64,000 nucleotides of DNA from Variovorax sp. PBS-H4 (GCF_901827205.1 NZ_LR594675.1:4030001-4094000), one strand, 5' to 3'. Positions 45,767 through 54,503 are shown, numbered from the stretch's first letter. Made by a program: numbers and translations. The notes: generated by a model not told the origin, from the sequence alone.

Positions 45767-46617
45767 TGGCCGCCGCGAACGGATGCGGCGGCGGCGCCTG
45801 CCAGTGCGGCAACGCACCCGGGACCGTTCCCGAAACCAAAGCCGAAGCCGCGCCGGCCTCGGTCAACGGGATCGCGCTGCACCCGCCGGGCGAGCGCCCG
45901 GACGAGCACACGCTGCGCGAGCTGGCATGGACCGAGCTGCTGCGGCAGGAAGCAGTGCGCCTGGCGCTGCTGCCGCCGCTGGAGGTGCCCAGGGCGCCGC
46001 CGCTCGGTGACGCCGAACAGGACATCGTCCAGCGCATGCTGGACAGCGCGATCGAGATCCCGGCGCCCAGCGAAGCGGAGTGCCGCCGTTACCACGAGGC
46101 ACGCCGCGCGCATTTCGCCATCGGCCGGCGGGTGCGGGCGCGGCACATCCTGTTCGCGGTCACCCAGGGCATCGACGTGCCGAAGCTGGCGGCGCGCGCG
46201 GAACAGTGCCTGCTCGAGCTTCGGCACAAGGCGGTCGCGCCCGCGCGCTTCGCCGAGCTGGCACGTGAACTCTCGAACTGCCCCAGCGGCGCGGACGGCG
46301 GCGAGCTCGGCTGGATCGGCCCTGACGACTGCGCGGACGAACTCACGGCCGAGCTGTTCCACGCCGAGACCGGGCGCGACGCGATCGGGCTGCACCCCCG
46401 GCTGTTGCACAGCCGCTATGGCTTCCACGTCCTCGAAGTGCTGGAACGCGACGCCGGCCGGCCGCAGTCCTTCGAGGAAGTGCGGCAGCGCATCGCCGTC
46501 CAACTGGCCCAGCAATCCCGGGCCAAGGCGCTGCACCAGTACATGCAGCTGCTCGCCGGCGCCGCGGCGGTGGAGGGCCTGGTCCTCGACGGCGCCGATT
46601 CGCTCCTCGTGCAATGA
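45763..46617 (+). CDS. Parvulin-type peptidyl-prolyl isomerase in the nar operon
   Basis: 284 residues with no signal peptide, so probably cytoplasmic. A cysteine-containing start (MMAAANGCGGGACQCG) precedes a helical region and a parvulin/PpiC domain at about residues 125-235: RARHILFAVTQGIDVPKLAARA, FAELARELSNCPSGADGGELGWIG, SRYGFHVLEVLERDAG. NifM-like proteins of this size assist folding of metal enzymes. Translational coupling to narI suggests a role in maturing the nitrate reductase, perhaps NarGH or NarI. Confidence 0.85.
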   Translation: MMAAANGCGGGACQCGNAPGTVPETKAEAAPASVNGIALHPPGERPDEHTLRELAWTELLRQEAVRLALLPPLEVPRAPPLGDAEQDIVQRMLDSAIEIPAPSEAECRRYHEARRAHFAIGRRVRARHILFAVTQGIDVPKLAARAEQCLLELRHKAVAPARFAELARELSNCPSGADGGELGWIGPDDCADELTAELFHAETGRDAIGLHPRLLHSRYGFHVLEVLERDAGRPQSFEEVRQRIAVQLAQQSRAKALHQYMQLLAGAAAVEGLVLDGADSLLVQ

Positions 46618-46817
46618 ACGACTTGCCGGGCGCAACGTAGGCGCGTTCGTGCCGCCCTGCGACGGGCCGATGCACTCGCGGGCGACTTCGTCCCGCGCCG
46701 GTCGCCTCCAACGGCGGGACCGGTCCTTACCCGTCTTATGGGGAAGAGGACGCGAACGCAAAATAGCGGGGTGCCGGGCCGGCTTGGACGGCACCGTGTT
46801 CATCTGGAGAGTCCGAC

Positions 46818-47447
46818 ATGCATCCTGGAACGAACGCCCGGCCGCTGTCGGCCGCGCCGCTTGAAGCCGCCCCGCCGGAAGCCGTCGCCGCACTGATGGC
46901 CGCGCGGCGCACGGTGCTGCCCAAGCGCCTGGTCACGCCAGGGCCGGGCGAGACCGAGCTGGCCGGCATCCTGGCCGCTGCGGCCACGGCGCCGGACCAC
47001 GGCGGCCTGGTGCCCTGGCGCTTCGTGGTCATCCCGGGCTCGCAACGGCACAGGCTCGCCGACGCCTTCGAGCATGCGCTGGTAGCGCGCGACGGCGAGG
47101 CCACCGCGGCCCAGCGCGCGCAGGCGCGCGAAAAAGCCTTCCGCGCGCCGGTGCTGATGCTGGCGATCGCGACGCTCGGCCCGGACAACGAGGACATCCC
47201 TCCCACCGAGCGGTTGCTGTCCGCCGGCTGCGCGATCCAGAACATCCTGCTGATGAGCACCGCGCTCGGCTTCGGTTCGGCCCTGACGACCGGCAAGGCG
47301 ATCACCAGCCCCGGGCTGCGCGCGCTGTTCTCGCTGGCCGAAGGCGAAGAGGCCCTGTGCTTCATCAGCATCGGCACGGTGCTCGAGCAGCGCGAAGGCC
47401 GCGCGCGGCCTTCGCTCGATCGTTTCGTGACGCGGCTGGGAGACTGA
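46818..47447 (+). CDS. Nitroreductase family protein
   Basis: 209-residue FMN-dependent NAD(P)H nitroreductase of the short YdjA-like class. Flavin contacts: MAARRTVLPKRLVTPGPGE and AATAPDHGGLVPWRFVVIPG; the second flavin region is SAGCAIQNILLMSTALGFGSALTTG. GGAGAG before the ATG is a good ribosome site. The substrate is not known; it may be transcribed with the nar operon, since the 200 bases between (46618-46817) hold no clear terminator or FNR box. Confidence 0.85.
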   Translation: MHPGTNARPLSAAPLEAAPPEAVAALMAARRTVLPKRLVTPGPGETELAGILAAAATAPDHGGLVPWRFVVIPGSQRHRLADAFEHALVARDGEATAAQRAQAREKAFRAPVLMLAIATLGPDNEDIPPTERLLSAGCAIQNILLMSTALGFGSALTTGKAITSPGLRALFSLAEGEEALCFISIGTVLEQREGRARPSLDRFVTRLGD

Positions 47448-47454
47448 CGGCTCT

Positions 47455-47868
47455 TCAAGCGCTGAAGAAGCGCACGGCCTCGCCCGCCGGGTCCAGCGCC
47501 ATGTAGGCGCCGAAGCTGCCGTCGCGCACGTTGCGCACCATCGACTCGAGCGCCGCGTCGACCTGCGCGTCGGAGGGTGCCTGCCCCCGCGATCCCGACA
47601 GCGCCCCGATGAAGACGAAGGCCCACGGCGGACATGCTCGGCGCGATTCGGCCACCAGCGCGGCAAAGTCGATCAGTTCGTCCGGCCACTTGTCGGCACA
47701 GGCCATGGGCGTGAGCGTGCCGCCCTGCCCCGACCGGAAGCCTGCGCGCTGCACGTCGTTCGCATCGGCCGGCAAGCCGGCCTCGGTGAAGACGAAAAGC
47801 AGCCGTTGAGGGTCGGGCTGCGCGGCGGCTGCGCGCAGCAGATCGTCGAATGGGGAAGAGGAAGTCAT
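47455..47868 (-). CDS. Conserved-looking hypothetical protein (137 aa)
   Basis: Starts MTSSSPFDDLLRAAAAQPDPQRLLFVFTEAGL. It is soluble and contains two cysteines (MACADKWPDE and RRACPPWAFVF) and a C-terminal segment GSFGAYMALDPAGEAVRFFSA. Family not recognised. It ends convergently 7 bases after the nitroreductase and starts 126 bases from the FNR box of uspA, so that box is unlikely to drive it. Confidence 0.65.
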   Translation of the reverse strand: MTSSSPFDDLLRAAAAQPDPQRLLFVFTEAGLPADANDVQRAGFRSGQGGTLTPMACADKWPDELIDFAALVAESRRACPPWAFVFIGALSGSRGQAPSDAQVDAALESMVRNVRDGSFGAYMALDPAGEAVRFFSA

Positions 47869-47993
47869 GCCCCGTAGCGTCCACGCAGCGGCGGGCAGCG
47901 GAGTTGCGCTGCATCAAGCGGCGCCTCGCTCGACCGCGCCCGTTGCGTCGAATCCCACTCAAGGTCATGCATGTGCCGGGCCGCTGCACTTGC

Positions 47994-48007
47994 TTGACCC
48001 AGATCAA
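47994..48007 (+). promoter_or_regulatory. FNR/DNR-type box before uspA
   Basis: TTGAC-CCAG-ATCAA centred 66 bases before the uspA start; a -41.5 placement gives a leader of about 25 bases. Confidence 0.7.
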
Positions 48008-48066
48008 ACACCGAAGTCCCTAGGGGGCTACGCTGACCTCACCCAAGCACTCCAAGGAAACAGATC

Positions 48067-48510
48067 ATGTTCAAGCGCATTCTGGTTGCCACCGACGGCT
48101 CGCCGCTGGCGGAGAAAGCCGTCGCCAAGGCGATCGACCTGGCCACGGACAACGCGGCCGAGCTGACCGCCTTCACCGTGGTGCGGCGGCATGCCAAGAG
48201 CCACATGGACGGGGCGCTGGGCTTCGAAGCCGAGGAGCTCGACCGCATCGAGAGCCGGCGCGCCGAGCAGGCCATGACGATGCTCAAGGATGTGGAAAAG
48301 CGCGCCGAGGCCTGTGGCGTGCGCGCGAGTTCCGCGCTCGTCAGGTCCAGCCGCGTGGCCGAATCCATCGTGGCTGCCGCCGGCAAATACGGCAGCGATC
48401 TCATCGTGATGGCCACGCATGGACGGACCGGGCTGGCGAGCGCCTTCCTGGGCAGCGAGACGGCGCAGGTGCTGGCAAATTCCCAGATCCCGGTGCTCGT
48501 GCTTCGCTGA
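48067..48510 (+). CDS. Universal stress protein A family
   Basis: 147 residues, full length for a single-domain UspA protein. N-terminal FKRILVATDGSPLAEKAV and the C-terminal ATP-binding pattern MATHGRTGLASAFLGSETAQVL are intact, so it belongs to the ATP-binding class. AAGGAAA precedes the start. With an FNR-type box in front it fits the family of anaerobically induced Usp proteins that aid survival under oxygen limitation. Confidence 0.92.
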   Translation: MFKRILVATDGSPLAEKAVAKAIDLATDNAAELTAFTVVRRHAKSHMDGALGFEAEELDRIESRRAEQAMTMLKDVEKRAEACGVRASSALVRSSRVAESIVAAAGKYGSDLIVMATHGRTGLASAFLGSETAQVLANSQIPVLVLR

Positions 48511-48591
48511 CGGGCATCAGCGACGGGCGCGGACGGGCCATCGAGTTCTTCATGCCCGTCGGCCAGAGCCTGGGCAGCCACGCCAGGGCCG

Positions 48592-48825
48592 ATGGCACTG
48601 CGGTCCCCATGTGGCACGACTTTGAGGTCAGGCGATCGCCTACGCGATCCAGAGCCTGACCGCGCCGCGAAGCGGCTGCCCCCTGCGGCGGAGGTGGCGG
48701 GACAGGCGCAGACCGCACCGCAGCCGCTGATCGGCGCCAAGTGCCCCGAATGCGGCGCGCACGCGATGATCCGCAAGGACGGCTGCGACTACTGCACGCA
48801 GTGCGCGCACCTGGGCAGTTGCTGA
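48592..48825 (+). pseudogene. Remnant of a class II ribonucleotide reductase C-terminus
   Basis: The plus-strand frame ending at 48825 closes with IGAKCPECGAHAMIRKDGCDYCTQCAHLGSC, a four-cysteine zinc ribbon as found at the end of adenosylcobalamin-dependent ribonucleotide reductases. Just upstream a different frame reads AIAYAIQSLTAPR, which also suits that C-terminal linker, so the fragment seems frameshifted. Nothing of the catalytic core is left between uspA and norB. Assignment rests on the short motif only. Confidence 0.4.
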
Positions 48826-48899
48826 TGACGGTGCCTGCCCTGCCCGGCGTCCGGGTGGTGCGCAACATTCCCGGGGTGCGCCCGGCTTCGAACGATCCC

Positions 48900-48913
48900 T
48901 TGATGCAGATCAA
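48900..48913 (+). promoter_or_regulatory. FNR/DNR-type box of norB, perfect TTGAT-N4-ATCAA
   Basis: TTGATGCAGATCAA centred at 48906.5; a -41.5 placement gives a start site near 48948, inside the NsrR-like dyad. Confidence 0.8.
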
Positions 48914-48941
48914 CCTGCCGCAGCCGGCGCTTTCCTAGCAT

Positions 48942-48962
48942 AGGTGCATCTGAAATACACCT
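48942..48962 (+). promoter_or_regulatory. NsrR-like operator over the norB start site
   Basis: Arms AGGTGCATC (48942-48950) and AATACACCT (48954-48962) form an inverted repeat with 7 of 9 pairs and a 3-base centre. The half-site AGGTGYATT resembles the NsrR half-site AAGATGYATTT. It overlaps the predicted transcription start, the place for a repressor. An nsrR-like gene is encoded directly after norB. Confidence 0.6.
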
Positions 48963-49000
48963 TCTGCGTTCATCGCACCCTCGACAACCTGAGAAATGCC

Positions 49001-51307
49001 ATGAGAAACAACAACAGCCTGTGGCGCTGGCTCGCCTTCATCTTCGTCCTGTCTTTCGGCGCTCTGGGCTACCTGGGCGTGCAGATCTATCTGACGGCGC
49101 CTCCGATCCCCGCCTCCGTCACCAGTTCCAGCGGCGATGTGATCTTCACCGGAGAGCAGATCCGGCGCGGCCAGCAAGTCTGGCTGTCGTCCGGCGGCCA
49201 GCAACTGGGCTCCGTGTGGGGCCACGGCAGCTACGTCGCGCCCGACTGGTCCGCGGACTGGCTGCACCGCGAGGCCGTCGCGCTCAAGGCCCGGCACGCG
49301 CAGGCCTACCGCAAGGCGCCCTCCGCGCTGAGCGCGGCCGAGCGCGGCGCGCTCGACGCCACGGTGGTGGACGAGATGCGGCACAACCGCTACGACAGCA
49401 CCAGCGGCGCGATCACCGTCTCCGCGGAGCGCGCGCTGGCGATCCGCGAGGTGGCGGCGCACTACGACGCGCTCTTCGGTCGCGACGCATCGGCCGCGAC
49501 GCTGCGCGAGCAGTACGCAATGACGCCGGACACGGTGCCCGAGCGCGCGGACCGCGAAGCCCTGACGGCCTTCTTCTTCTGGTCGGCATGGGCTGCCGCC
49601 ACCGACCGCCCCGGCGAGACCGGCTTGAGCTACACCAGCAACTGGCCGCACGAACCGATGGTCGGCAACACCATGACCGGTTCCGCGGCCATCTGGTCGA
49701 TGGTCAGCATCGTCCTGCTGGTGGCGGCCATCGCGGCAATGCTGTGGCTGCATGGCAGCCGCAAGCATGAAGCCGAGGCGCAGCCGCCCCGGGCCGACCC
49801 GCTGATCGGCGCCGTCGCGACGCCCTCGATGAAGGCGACGCGCAAGTACTTCTTCGCCGTGATCGGCCTCATGCTGCTGCAGATCGCGATGGGGGCCATC
49901 ACAGCGCACTACGCCGTCGAGGGGCAGTCGTTCTTCGGACTGCCGCTGGCGGATCTGCTGCCCTACGTGGTCAGCCGCACGGTGCACACGCAGGTCGGCA
50001 TCTTCTGGATCGCCACCGCGTGGCTGGCCACCGGCCTCTATATCGCACCCTTGCTGTCGGGCCGCGAGCCGAGGTTGCAGAAGCTCGGCGTCGACGTGCT
50101 CTTCTGGGCGCTGATCGCCATCGTGGTGGGCTCCACGCTGACCGGCTGGCTCGGCACCCTGCAGCACCGCGGCGTCGACTTCAGCTTCTGGCTGGGCAAC
50201 CAGGGCCTCGAATACACCAGCATGGGCCGCGTCTGGCAACTGCTGCTGTTCGTCGGCCTGCTGTTCTGGGTCTTCCTGCTCGGCCGCGCGCTGTGGCCGG
50301 CATTGACCACGCCCTCGGCCTCGCGCGGCCTCGTGGCGATGGTGTTTCTTTCGGCCACCTGCATCGGCGGCTTCTACTCCGCGTCGCTCGCCTGGGGCCA
50401 GCACAGCCACTACTCGATGATCGAGTACTGGCGCTGGTGGCTGGTGCACCTCTGGGTGGAAGGCTTCTTCGAAGTCTTCGCCACCGCCGTCGTCGCGCTC
50501 ATCTTCACCCGCCTGGGCCTGGTGCGCACCGAAAGCGCCAACCGCGCCATCATCGCCGAGACGATCGTGTTTCTGTTCGGCGGCATTCTCGGGACGCTGC
50601 ATCACCTCTACTTCACCGGCACGCCGACCTCGGTGATCGCCGTGGGCGCCGTGTTCTCCGCGCTCGAGGTGGTGCCGCTGACGCTGATCGGCCTGCAGGC
50701 GCTGCAGACCTACCGCCGCTCACAGGCCATGCCCTGGCTCGCCGCCTACAAGTGGATCGTCATGTGCTTCGTGGCCGTGGGGTTCTGGAACACCATCGGC
50801 GCCGGCGTGCTGGGCTTCGCCATCAACCCGCCCGCTTCTCTCTACTACGTCCAGGGGCTCAACATGACGCCCGCGCACGGACATGCCGCGCTCTTCGGGG
50901 TCTACGGCATGCTGGGCATCGGGCTCATGCTGTTCTGCCTGCGCGGCCTGTACGCGCGCCCGCTGCACGCCGACGGCCTGCTGAAGGCCGCGTTCTGGAG
51001 CCTCAACATCGGTCTTGCGATGATGGTGTTCCTGTCGCTGCTGCCGGCCGGCATCTACCAGGCTTGGGCCAGCGTCACCGAGGGGCTGTGGTACGCCCGC
51101 TCCGCCGAGATCGTGCATTCGCGCGTGATGGAGGCGCTGGTCTGGATGCGCGTGCCGGGCGACATCGTCTTCGCCGCCGGCGCGGTGTTCCTGGCCGGAT
51201 ACGCCTTGCGGCTGCTGCGCCGCCCCGCGCCGCAGTCCACGCGGCAGGCCTCGCCGAAGGGCGGCGCCGCCCTGGCCGCCCAGGCCCACCGTGCACGCGA
51301 ACTCTGA
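49001..51307 (+). CDS. norB: Nitric oxide reductase, quinol-dependent single-subunit type
   Basis: 768 residues, the qNor form: an N-terminal extension with GEQIRRGQQVWLSSGGQQLGSVWGHGSY (cytochrome-c-like but without CxxCH) followed by the 12-14 helix heme-copper-oxidase-like core. Metal and heme histidines are visible in VSRTVHTQVGIFWIATAW, HSHYSMIEYWRWWLVHLWVEGFFE, GTLHHLYFTGTP and HGHAALFGVYG. It reduces NO to N2O with quinol. The ATG at 49001 is chosen; the frame is open to a GTG at 48944, which lies in the NsrR dyad. The unit continues into nsrR. Confidence 0.95.
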   Translation: MRNNNSLWRWLAFIFVLSFGALGYLGVQIYLTAPPIPASVTSSSGDVIFTGEQIRRGQQVWLSSGGQQLGSVWGHGSYVAPDWSADWLHREAVALKARHAQAYRKAPSALSAAERGALDATVVDEMRHNRYDSTSGAITVSAERALAIREVAAHYDALFGRDASAATLREQYAMTPDTVPERADREALTAFFFWSAWAAATDRPGETGLSYTSNWPHEPMVGNTMTGSAAIWSMVSIVLLVAAIAAMLWLHGSRKHEAEAQPPRADPLIGAVATPSMKATRKYFFAVIGLMLLQIAMGAITAHYAVEGQSFFGLPLADLLPYVVSRTVHTQVGIFWIATAWLATGLYIAPLLSGREPRLQKLGVDVLFWALIAIVVGSTLTGWLGTLQHRGVDFSFWLGNQGLEYTSMGRVWQLLLFVGLLFWVFLLGRALWPALTTPSASRGLVAMVFLSATCIGGFYSASLAWGQHSHYSMIEYWRWWLVHLWVEGFFEVFATAVVALIFTRLGLVRTESANRAIIAETIVFLFGGILGTLHHLYFTGTPTSVIAVGAVFSALEVVPLTLIGLQALQTYRRSQAMPWLAAYKWIVMCFVAVGFWNTIGAGVLGFAINPPASLYYVQGLNMTPAHGHAALFGVYGMLGIGLMLFCLRGLYARPLHADGLLKAAFWSLNIGLAMMVFLSLLPAGIYQAWASVTEGLWYARSAEIVHSRVMEALVWMRVPGDIVFAAGAVFLAGYALRLLRRPAPQSTRQASPKGGAALAAQAHRAREL

Positions 51308-51328
51308 CGCGGTCCGCCCGCCACGGCC

Positions 51329-51796
51329 ATGAAGCTCACCGCCTTCACCGACTACAGCCTTCGCATGCTGATCTACCTCGCCGCGCAGCCCGGGCGGCGC
51401 GCCACCATCGCGGAAATCGCGTCGTCCTTCGGGGTGTCGGAGCATCACCTGACCAAGGTGGCCCATGCGCTCGGCAAGCAGGGCTGCCTCGCCAACGTGC
51501 GCGGCAAGGGCGGCGGCCTGTCGCTGGCCAGGGCGCCGGCTTCCATCAACATCGGCGAAGTCGTGCGCTTCACGGAAGCCAGCACGATCGCCGAGTGCTT
51601 CGGCGAAGGCGGCGGGGAATGCCGCATCACAGGCCTGTGCCGCCTGCGCGGCGTGCTGGACGAAGCGGTGGCTGCCTTCCATGCGGTCCTGCACCGCTAC
51701 ACGCTGGCGGATCTCGTCGGCAACCGGGAGGCGCTGTCGGCCATCTTCTTTGCCGACCGGGCGCCGGCATCCGCGCATGCCAAGGGGCAGGCATGA
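51329..51796 (+). CDS. nsrR: Rrf2-family NO-sensing repressor NsrR
   Basis: 155 residues. Winged helix MKLTAFTDYSLRMLIYLAAQ...ATIAEIASSFGVSEHHLTKVAHALGKQG is a textbook NsrR start. Three cysteines (C90, C98, C104; AECFGEGGGECRITGLCRLRG) can hold the NO-sensitive iron-sulfur cluster. It probably represses norB through the dyad at 48942-48962 and thereby its own expression, since it is 21 bases after norB. Its stop overlaps the DUF59 start by 4 bases. Confidence 0.9.
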   Translation: MKLTAFTDYSLRMLIYLAAQPGRRATIAEIASSFGVSEHHLTKVAHALGKQGCLANVRGKGGGLSLARAPASINIGEVVRFTEASTIAECFGEGGGECRITGLCRLRGVLDEAVAAFHAVLHRYTLADLVGNREALSAIFFADRAPASAHAKGQA

Positions 51797-52140
51797 GTGC
51801 CGCGCCCTGCAGCCCCGCGGCCTTCCCCTACGAAGGGCCGGAAGAGCTGCGCCAGCCGATCAACGAGGCGCTGTCGCGCGTGGTCGACCCGGAAGTCGCG
51901 ATGAACATCGTCGACGTCGGACTGGTCTATGGCGTCGCGGTGCACGACACCGCGGTGCACGTGCGGATGACCATGACCTCGGCCGCCTGCCCGGTGATCG
52001 ACCTCATCGTCGAAGACGCGGAGCACGAGCTGGACAAGGTGATTCCCTCGCAGCTGAAGATCCGCACGGAGCTGGTGTGGGAGCCGCCCTGGACGCCCGC
52101 TCGCATGAGCGCCAACGCCAAGCGGTTCATGGGATGGTGA
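51793..52140 (+). CDS. DUF59/MIP18 family protein
   Basis: 115 residues with the family core LSRVVDPEVAMNIVDVGLVYGV and MTMTSAACPVIDLI; the Cys of SAACP is conserved in the SufT/PaaD-like group. These proteins take part in iron-sulfur cluster assembly or repair. An NO-responsive operon is a sensible place for one, because NO destroys such clusters. It is coupled at both ends by stop/start overlaps. Confidence 0.88.
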   Translation: MSAAPCSPAAFPYEGPEELRQPINEALSRVVDPEVAMNIVDVGLVYGVAVHDTAVHVRMTMTSAACPVIDLIVEDAEHELDKVIPSQLKIRTELVWEPPWTPARMSANAKRFMGW

Positions 52141-53291
52141 CCGCCGCCTTTTCCGCCGCCGGACGCCGCCGCCGCGCACCGGTCCCCCGCACGCGGAGCG
52201 TCGCCCGCGTGCTGCTCGCCGCGCTCGCGGGCCTGTCGCTGGCGGGGGGCGTCGCCGGCGGGCTCTGGCGGCTTGGCATCGCGGTGCCCGACCCGCTCTC
52301 ATTCGGCCGCGCGGGCCAGGTGCTGCTGGTGCACGCAGCCCTCATGATCTGCGGCTTTCTCGGGACGGTCATCGGCATCGAGCGCGCGGTGGCCGTCAAG
52401 CACCCGGCCGCCTTCCTCGCCCCGCTCGCCTCGGGCGCGGGCGCGCTGTGCCTGGCCTTCGGGCAGCATGCCGCCGGCGCATGGCTGGGCGTGGCCGCGG
52501 CGCTGCTCTTCCTCGCGGTGAATGCGGCGGTCGTGCGGCGCCAACGCGCTGCCCACACCCTGCTGCTGCTGGCGGCAGCGGGCGCCTGGGTGGCCGGCAG
52601 CCTGCTGTTCGCGGTCGGCCACGACGGCGATGCGGTGTTCCCCTGGTGGTTCGCCTTCCTCATCATGACGATCGCCGCCGAGCGCCTGGAGATGACGCGG
52701 CTGATGCGCCGTCGCCCCGCGGCCAACCTCACGCTCCATGCCGTGCTGGCGCTGCTGCTGGCCGGCGCGGCCTGGTCGGGCGCGGCGCCACGTGCCGGGG
52801 GGTTGGTGTATGGCGCGGCGCTCGTGCTGCTGGCGGCCTGGCTGGTGCGCTTCGATATCGCGCGGCGCACGGTGTTCACGCACGGTCTCAGCCGCTACAT
52901 GGCGGTCTGCCTGCTGTGGGGCTATGCGTGGCTCGGCGTGGCCGGCGCCGCCTGGATCGCCATGGCGCTCGGCGCGCCGACCCGCGACGCAGCGCTGCAT
53001 GCACTGGGTCTCGGCTTCGTCTTCAGCATGATGATGGGCCACGCGCCGGTGGTGCTGCCGGCGATCGCACGGGTCAAGCTGCAGTTCGGCGCGTTCTTCT
53101 ACCTGCCGCTGGCGGCCCTTCACCTGTCCCTCGTCACGCGCCTGGGGCTCGGGTTCTTCAGCGACACGTTGCGCGGGGCCGGCGCCGCCCTCAACGCGGC
53201 AACGATCGGCTTCTTTGCCGCCACCGTGGCGGGTGCGGCCGTGGCGTGGCGTCTCCAACATGGCGCCGCCGGCGCCGGAAAGTCCAGGTAA
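52134..53291 (+). CDS. NnrS-related polytopic membrane protein
   Basis: 385 residues with about 10-12 membrane helices. Features shared with NnrS are IGIERAVAVKHPAAFLAPLA, FLIMTIAAERLEMTRLMRR and the histidine-containing LGFVFSMMMGHAPVVLPAIARVKL. A basic N-terminal stretch (GRRRRAPVPRTRSVARV) precedes the first helix. The start at 52134 overlaps the DUF59 stop by 7 bases. It lies in front of a canonical nnrS and is probably a paralogous partner in NO defence. Confidence 0.78.
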   Translation: MVTAAFSAAGRRRRAPVPRTRSVARVLLAALAGLSLAGGVAGGLWRLGIAVPDPLSFGRAGQVLLVHAALMICGFLGTVIGIERAVAVKHPAAFLAPLASGAGALCLAFGQHAAGAWLGVAAALLFLAVNAAVVRRQRAAHTLLLLAAAGAWVAGSLLFAVGHDGDAVFPWWFAFLIMTIAAERLEMTRLMRRRPAANLTLHAVLALLLAGAAWSGAAPRAGGLVYGAALVLLAAWLVRFDIARRTVFTHGLSRYMAVCLLWGYAWLGVAGAAWIAMALGAPTRDAALHALGLGFVFSMMMGHAPVVLPAIARVKLQFGAFFYLPLAALHLSLVTRLGLGFFSDTLRGAGAALNAATIGFFAATVAGAAVAWRLQHGAAGAGKSR

Positions 53292-54487
53292 TGGCCTCCT
53301 TCTTCGCCGTCAGGCATGCGCAACCCCCCGCCCCCCGAGTGCACGGCTTCGCCTTGTGGCAGCTCGGCTTCCGGCCGTTTTACCTGCTGGCCAGCGCCTT
53401 CGCCGCCCTGTCCATCGCCGTGTGGGCGGCGCAGTTCTCCGGCTGGTTGCCGCTGGCCTACCTGCAGGGACCGCTGTGGCATGCGCACGAGATGCTGTTC
53501 GGCTTTCTCCTGGCGGTGATCGTCGGCTTCCTTTTCACCGCGGGACGCAACTGGTCCGGGCGGCCCACGCCCACCGGGGTGCCGCTGGCAGCGCTGGTGG
53601 CGCTCTGGCTGGCCGGACGCGTCCTGGTCCTCACGCCGCTCGGCTGGACCGCTGCCCTCGTCAACGCGGCGTTTCCGCTGGCCAGCGCGATCGCCCTGGC
53701 CGTTGCGCTCGTCGGCGCGCGCAATCGCCGCAACTACTTCTTCGTCGGGCTGCTGCTGCTGATGTCCGCTGCGGCGCTGGCCTTCCACCTCTCGGTGCTC
53801 GGCGTGGTCACGTTGCCGGCATGGATCGGCATCCAGCTGGCGCTGGACATCCTGCTGTTCATCATGGCCGTCATGGGCGGGCGCGTGATCCCGATGTTCA
53901 CCAACAACGGCGTTCCGGGCGCCGGCGCGACGAGCCGCCCCGGTATCGAGCGGGCGGCGCTCGGCGGCGCGCTCGCCCTGCTCGCGGCTGATGCGTCGGG
54001 CCTGCCGCCCAGCGCCGTGGGTGCGGTCGCGATCGCCGCGGCGCTCGCGCATCTCGGGCGATGGCTGCTGTGGCGGCCGTGGAAGACGCTGGCGAATCCG
54101 CTCGTCCTGGTGCTGCACCTGGCCTACGCGTGGATCCCCCTCCATCTGGCCCTGCGCGCGTTGGCATCGCAGGGCTGGGTCGCCCCCTCGCTGGCGACCC
54201 ACGCACTGACCGTGGGAGCGGCGGGAGGCCTCGTGATCGGCATGATGGTGCGCACCGCGCGAGGCCACACGGCCCGGCTCCTGCGCGCCGACCGGGTCGA
54301 CACCGCCTGCTTCGTGCTGGTCCTGCTCGCAGCGCTGGTGCGCGTCCTGGTGCCGCTCGTCGCGCCGTCGCAGACCCTCGTCGCCATCCTCGGGTCCGCC
54401 GTCTTCTGGACCTGTGGCTTCGGCCTCTACGCGCTGCGCTACGGGCCGGTGCTGACGCGGCCGCGCCTGGACGGCAATCCCGGCTGA
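53291..54487 (+). CDS. nnrS: NnrS family heme-copper membrane protein
   Basis: 398 residues, about 12 helices. NnrS hallmarks: FALWQLGFRPFYLLASAFAAL, GPLWHAHEMLFGFLLAVIVGFLFTAGRNWSGRPTPTG, MGGRVIPMFTNNGVPGA and THALTVGAAGGLVIGMMVRTARGHTAR. NnrS contains heme and copper and protects cells against nitrosative stress during denitrification. The start overlaps the preceding stop by one base (TAATG). It closes the norB-nsrR-DUF59-NnrS cluster and converges on the hemerythrin gene. Confidence 0.92.
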   Translation: MASFFAVRHAQPPAPRVHGFALWQLGFRPFYLLASAFAALSIAVWAAQFSGWLPLAYLQGPLWHAHEMLFGFLLAVIVGFLFTAGRNWSGRPTPTGVPLAALVALWLAGRVLVLTPLGWTAALVNAAFPLASAIALAVALVGARNRRNYFFVGLLLLMSAAALAFHLSVLGVVTLPAWIGIQLALDILLFIMAVMGGRVIPMFTNNGVPGAGATSRPGIERAALGGALALLAADASGLPPSAVGAVAIAAALAHLGRWLLWRPWKTLANPLVLVLHLAYAWIPLHLALRALASQGWVAPSLATHALTVGAAGGLVIGMMVRTARGHTARLLRADRVDTACFVLVLLAALVRVLVPLVAPSQTLVAILGSAVFWTCGFGLYALRYGPVLTRPRLDGNPG

Positions 54488-54503
54488 GCCTGCCGGACAA
54501 GGC

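Noticed and set aside
48825..48938. Short plus-strand frame MTVPALPGVRVVRNIPG
   Set aside because: It overlaps the zinc-ribbon stop and includes the FNR box of norB; 37 codons without any known family.
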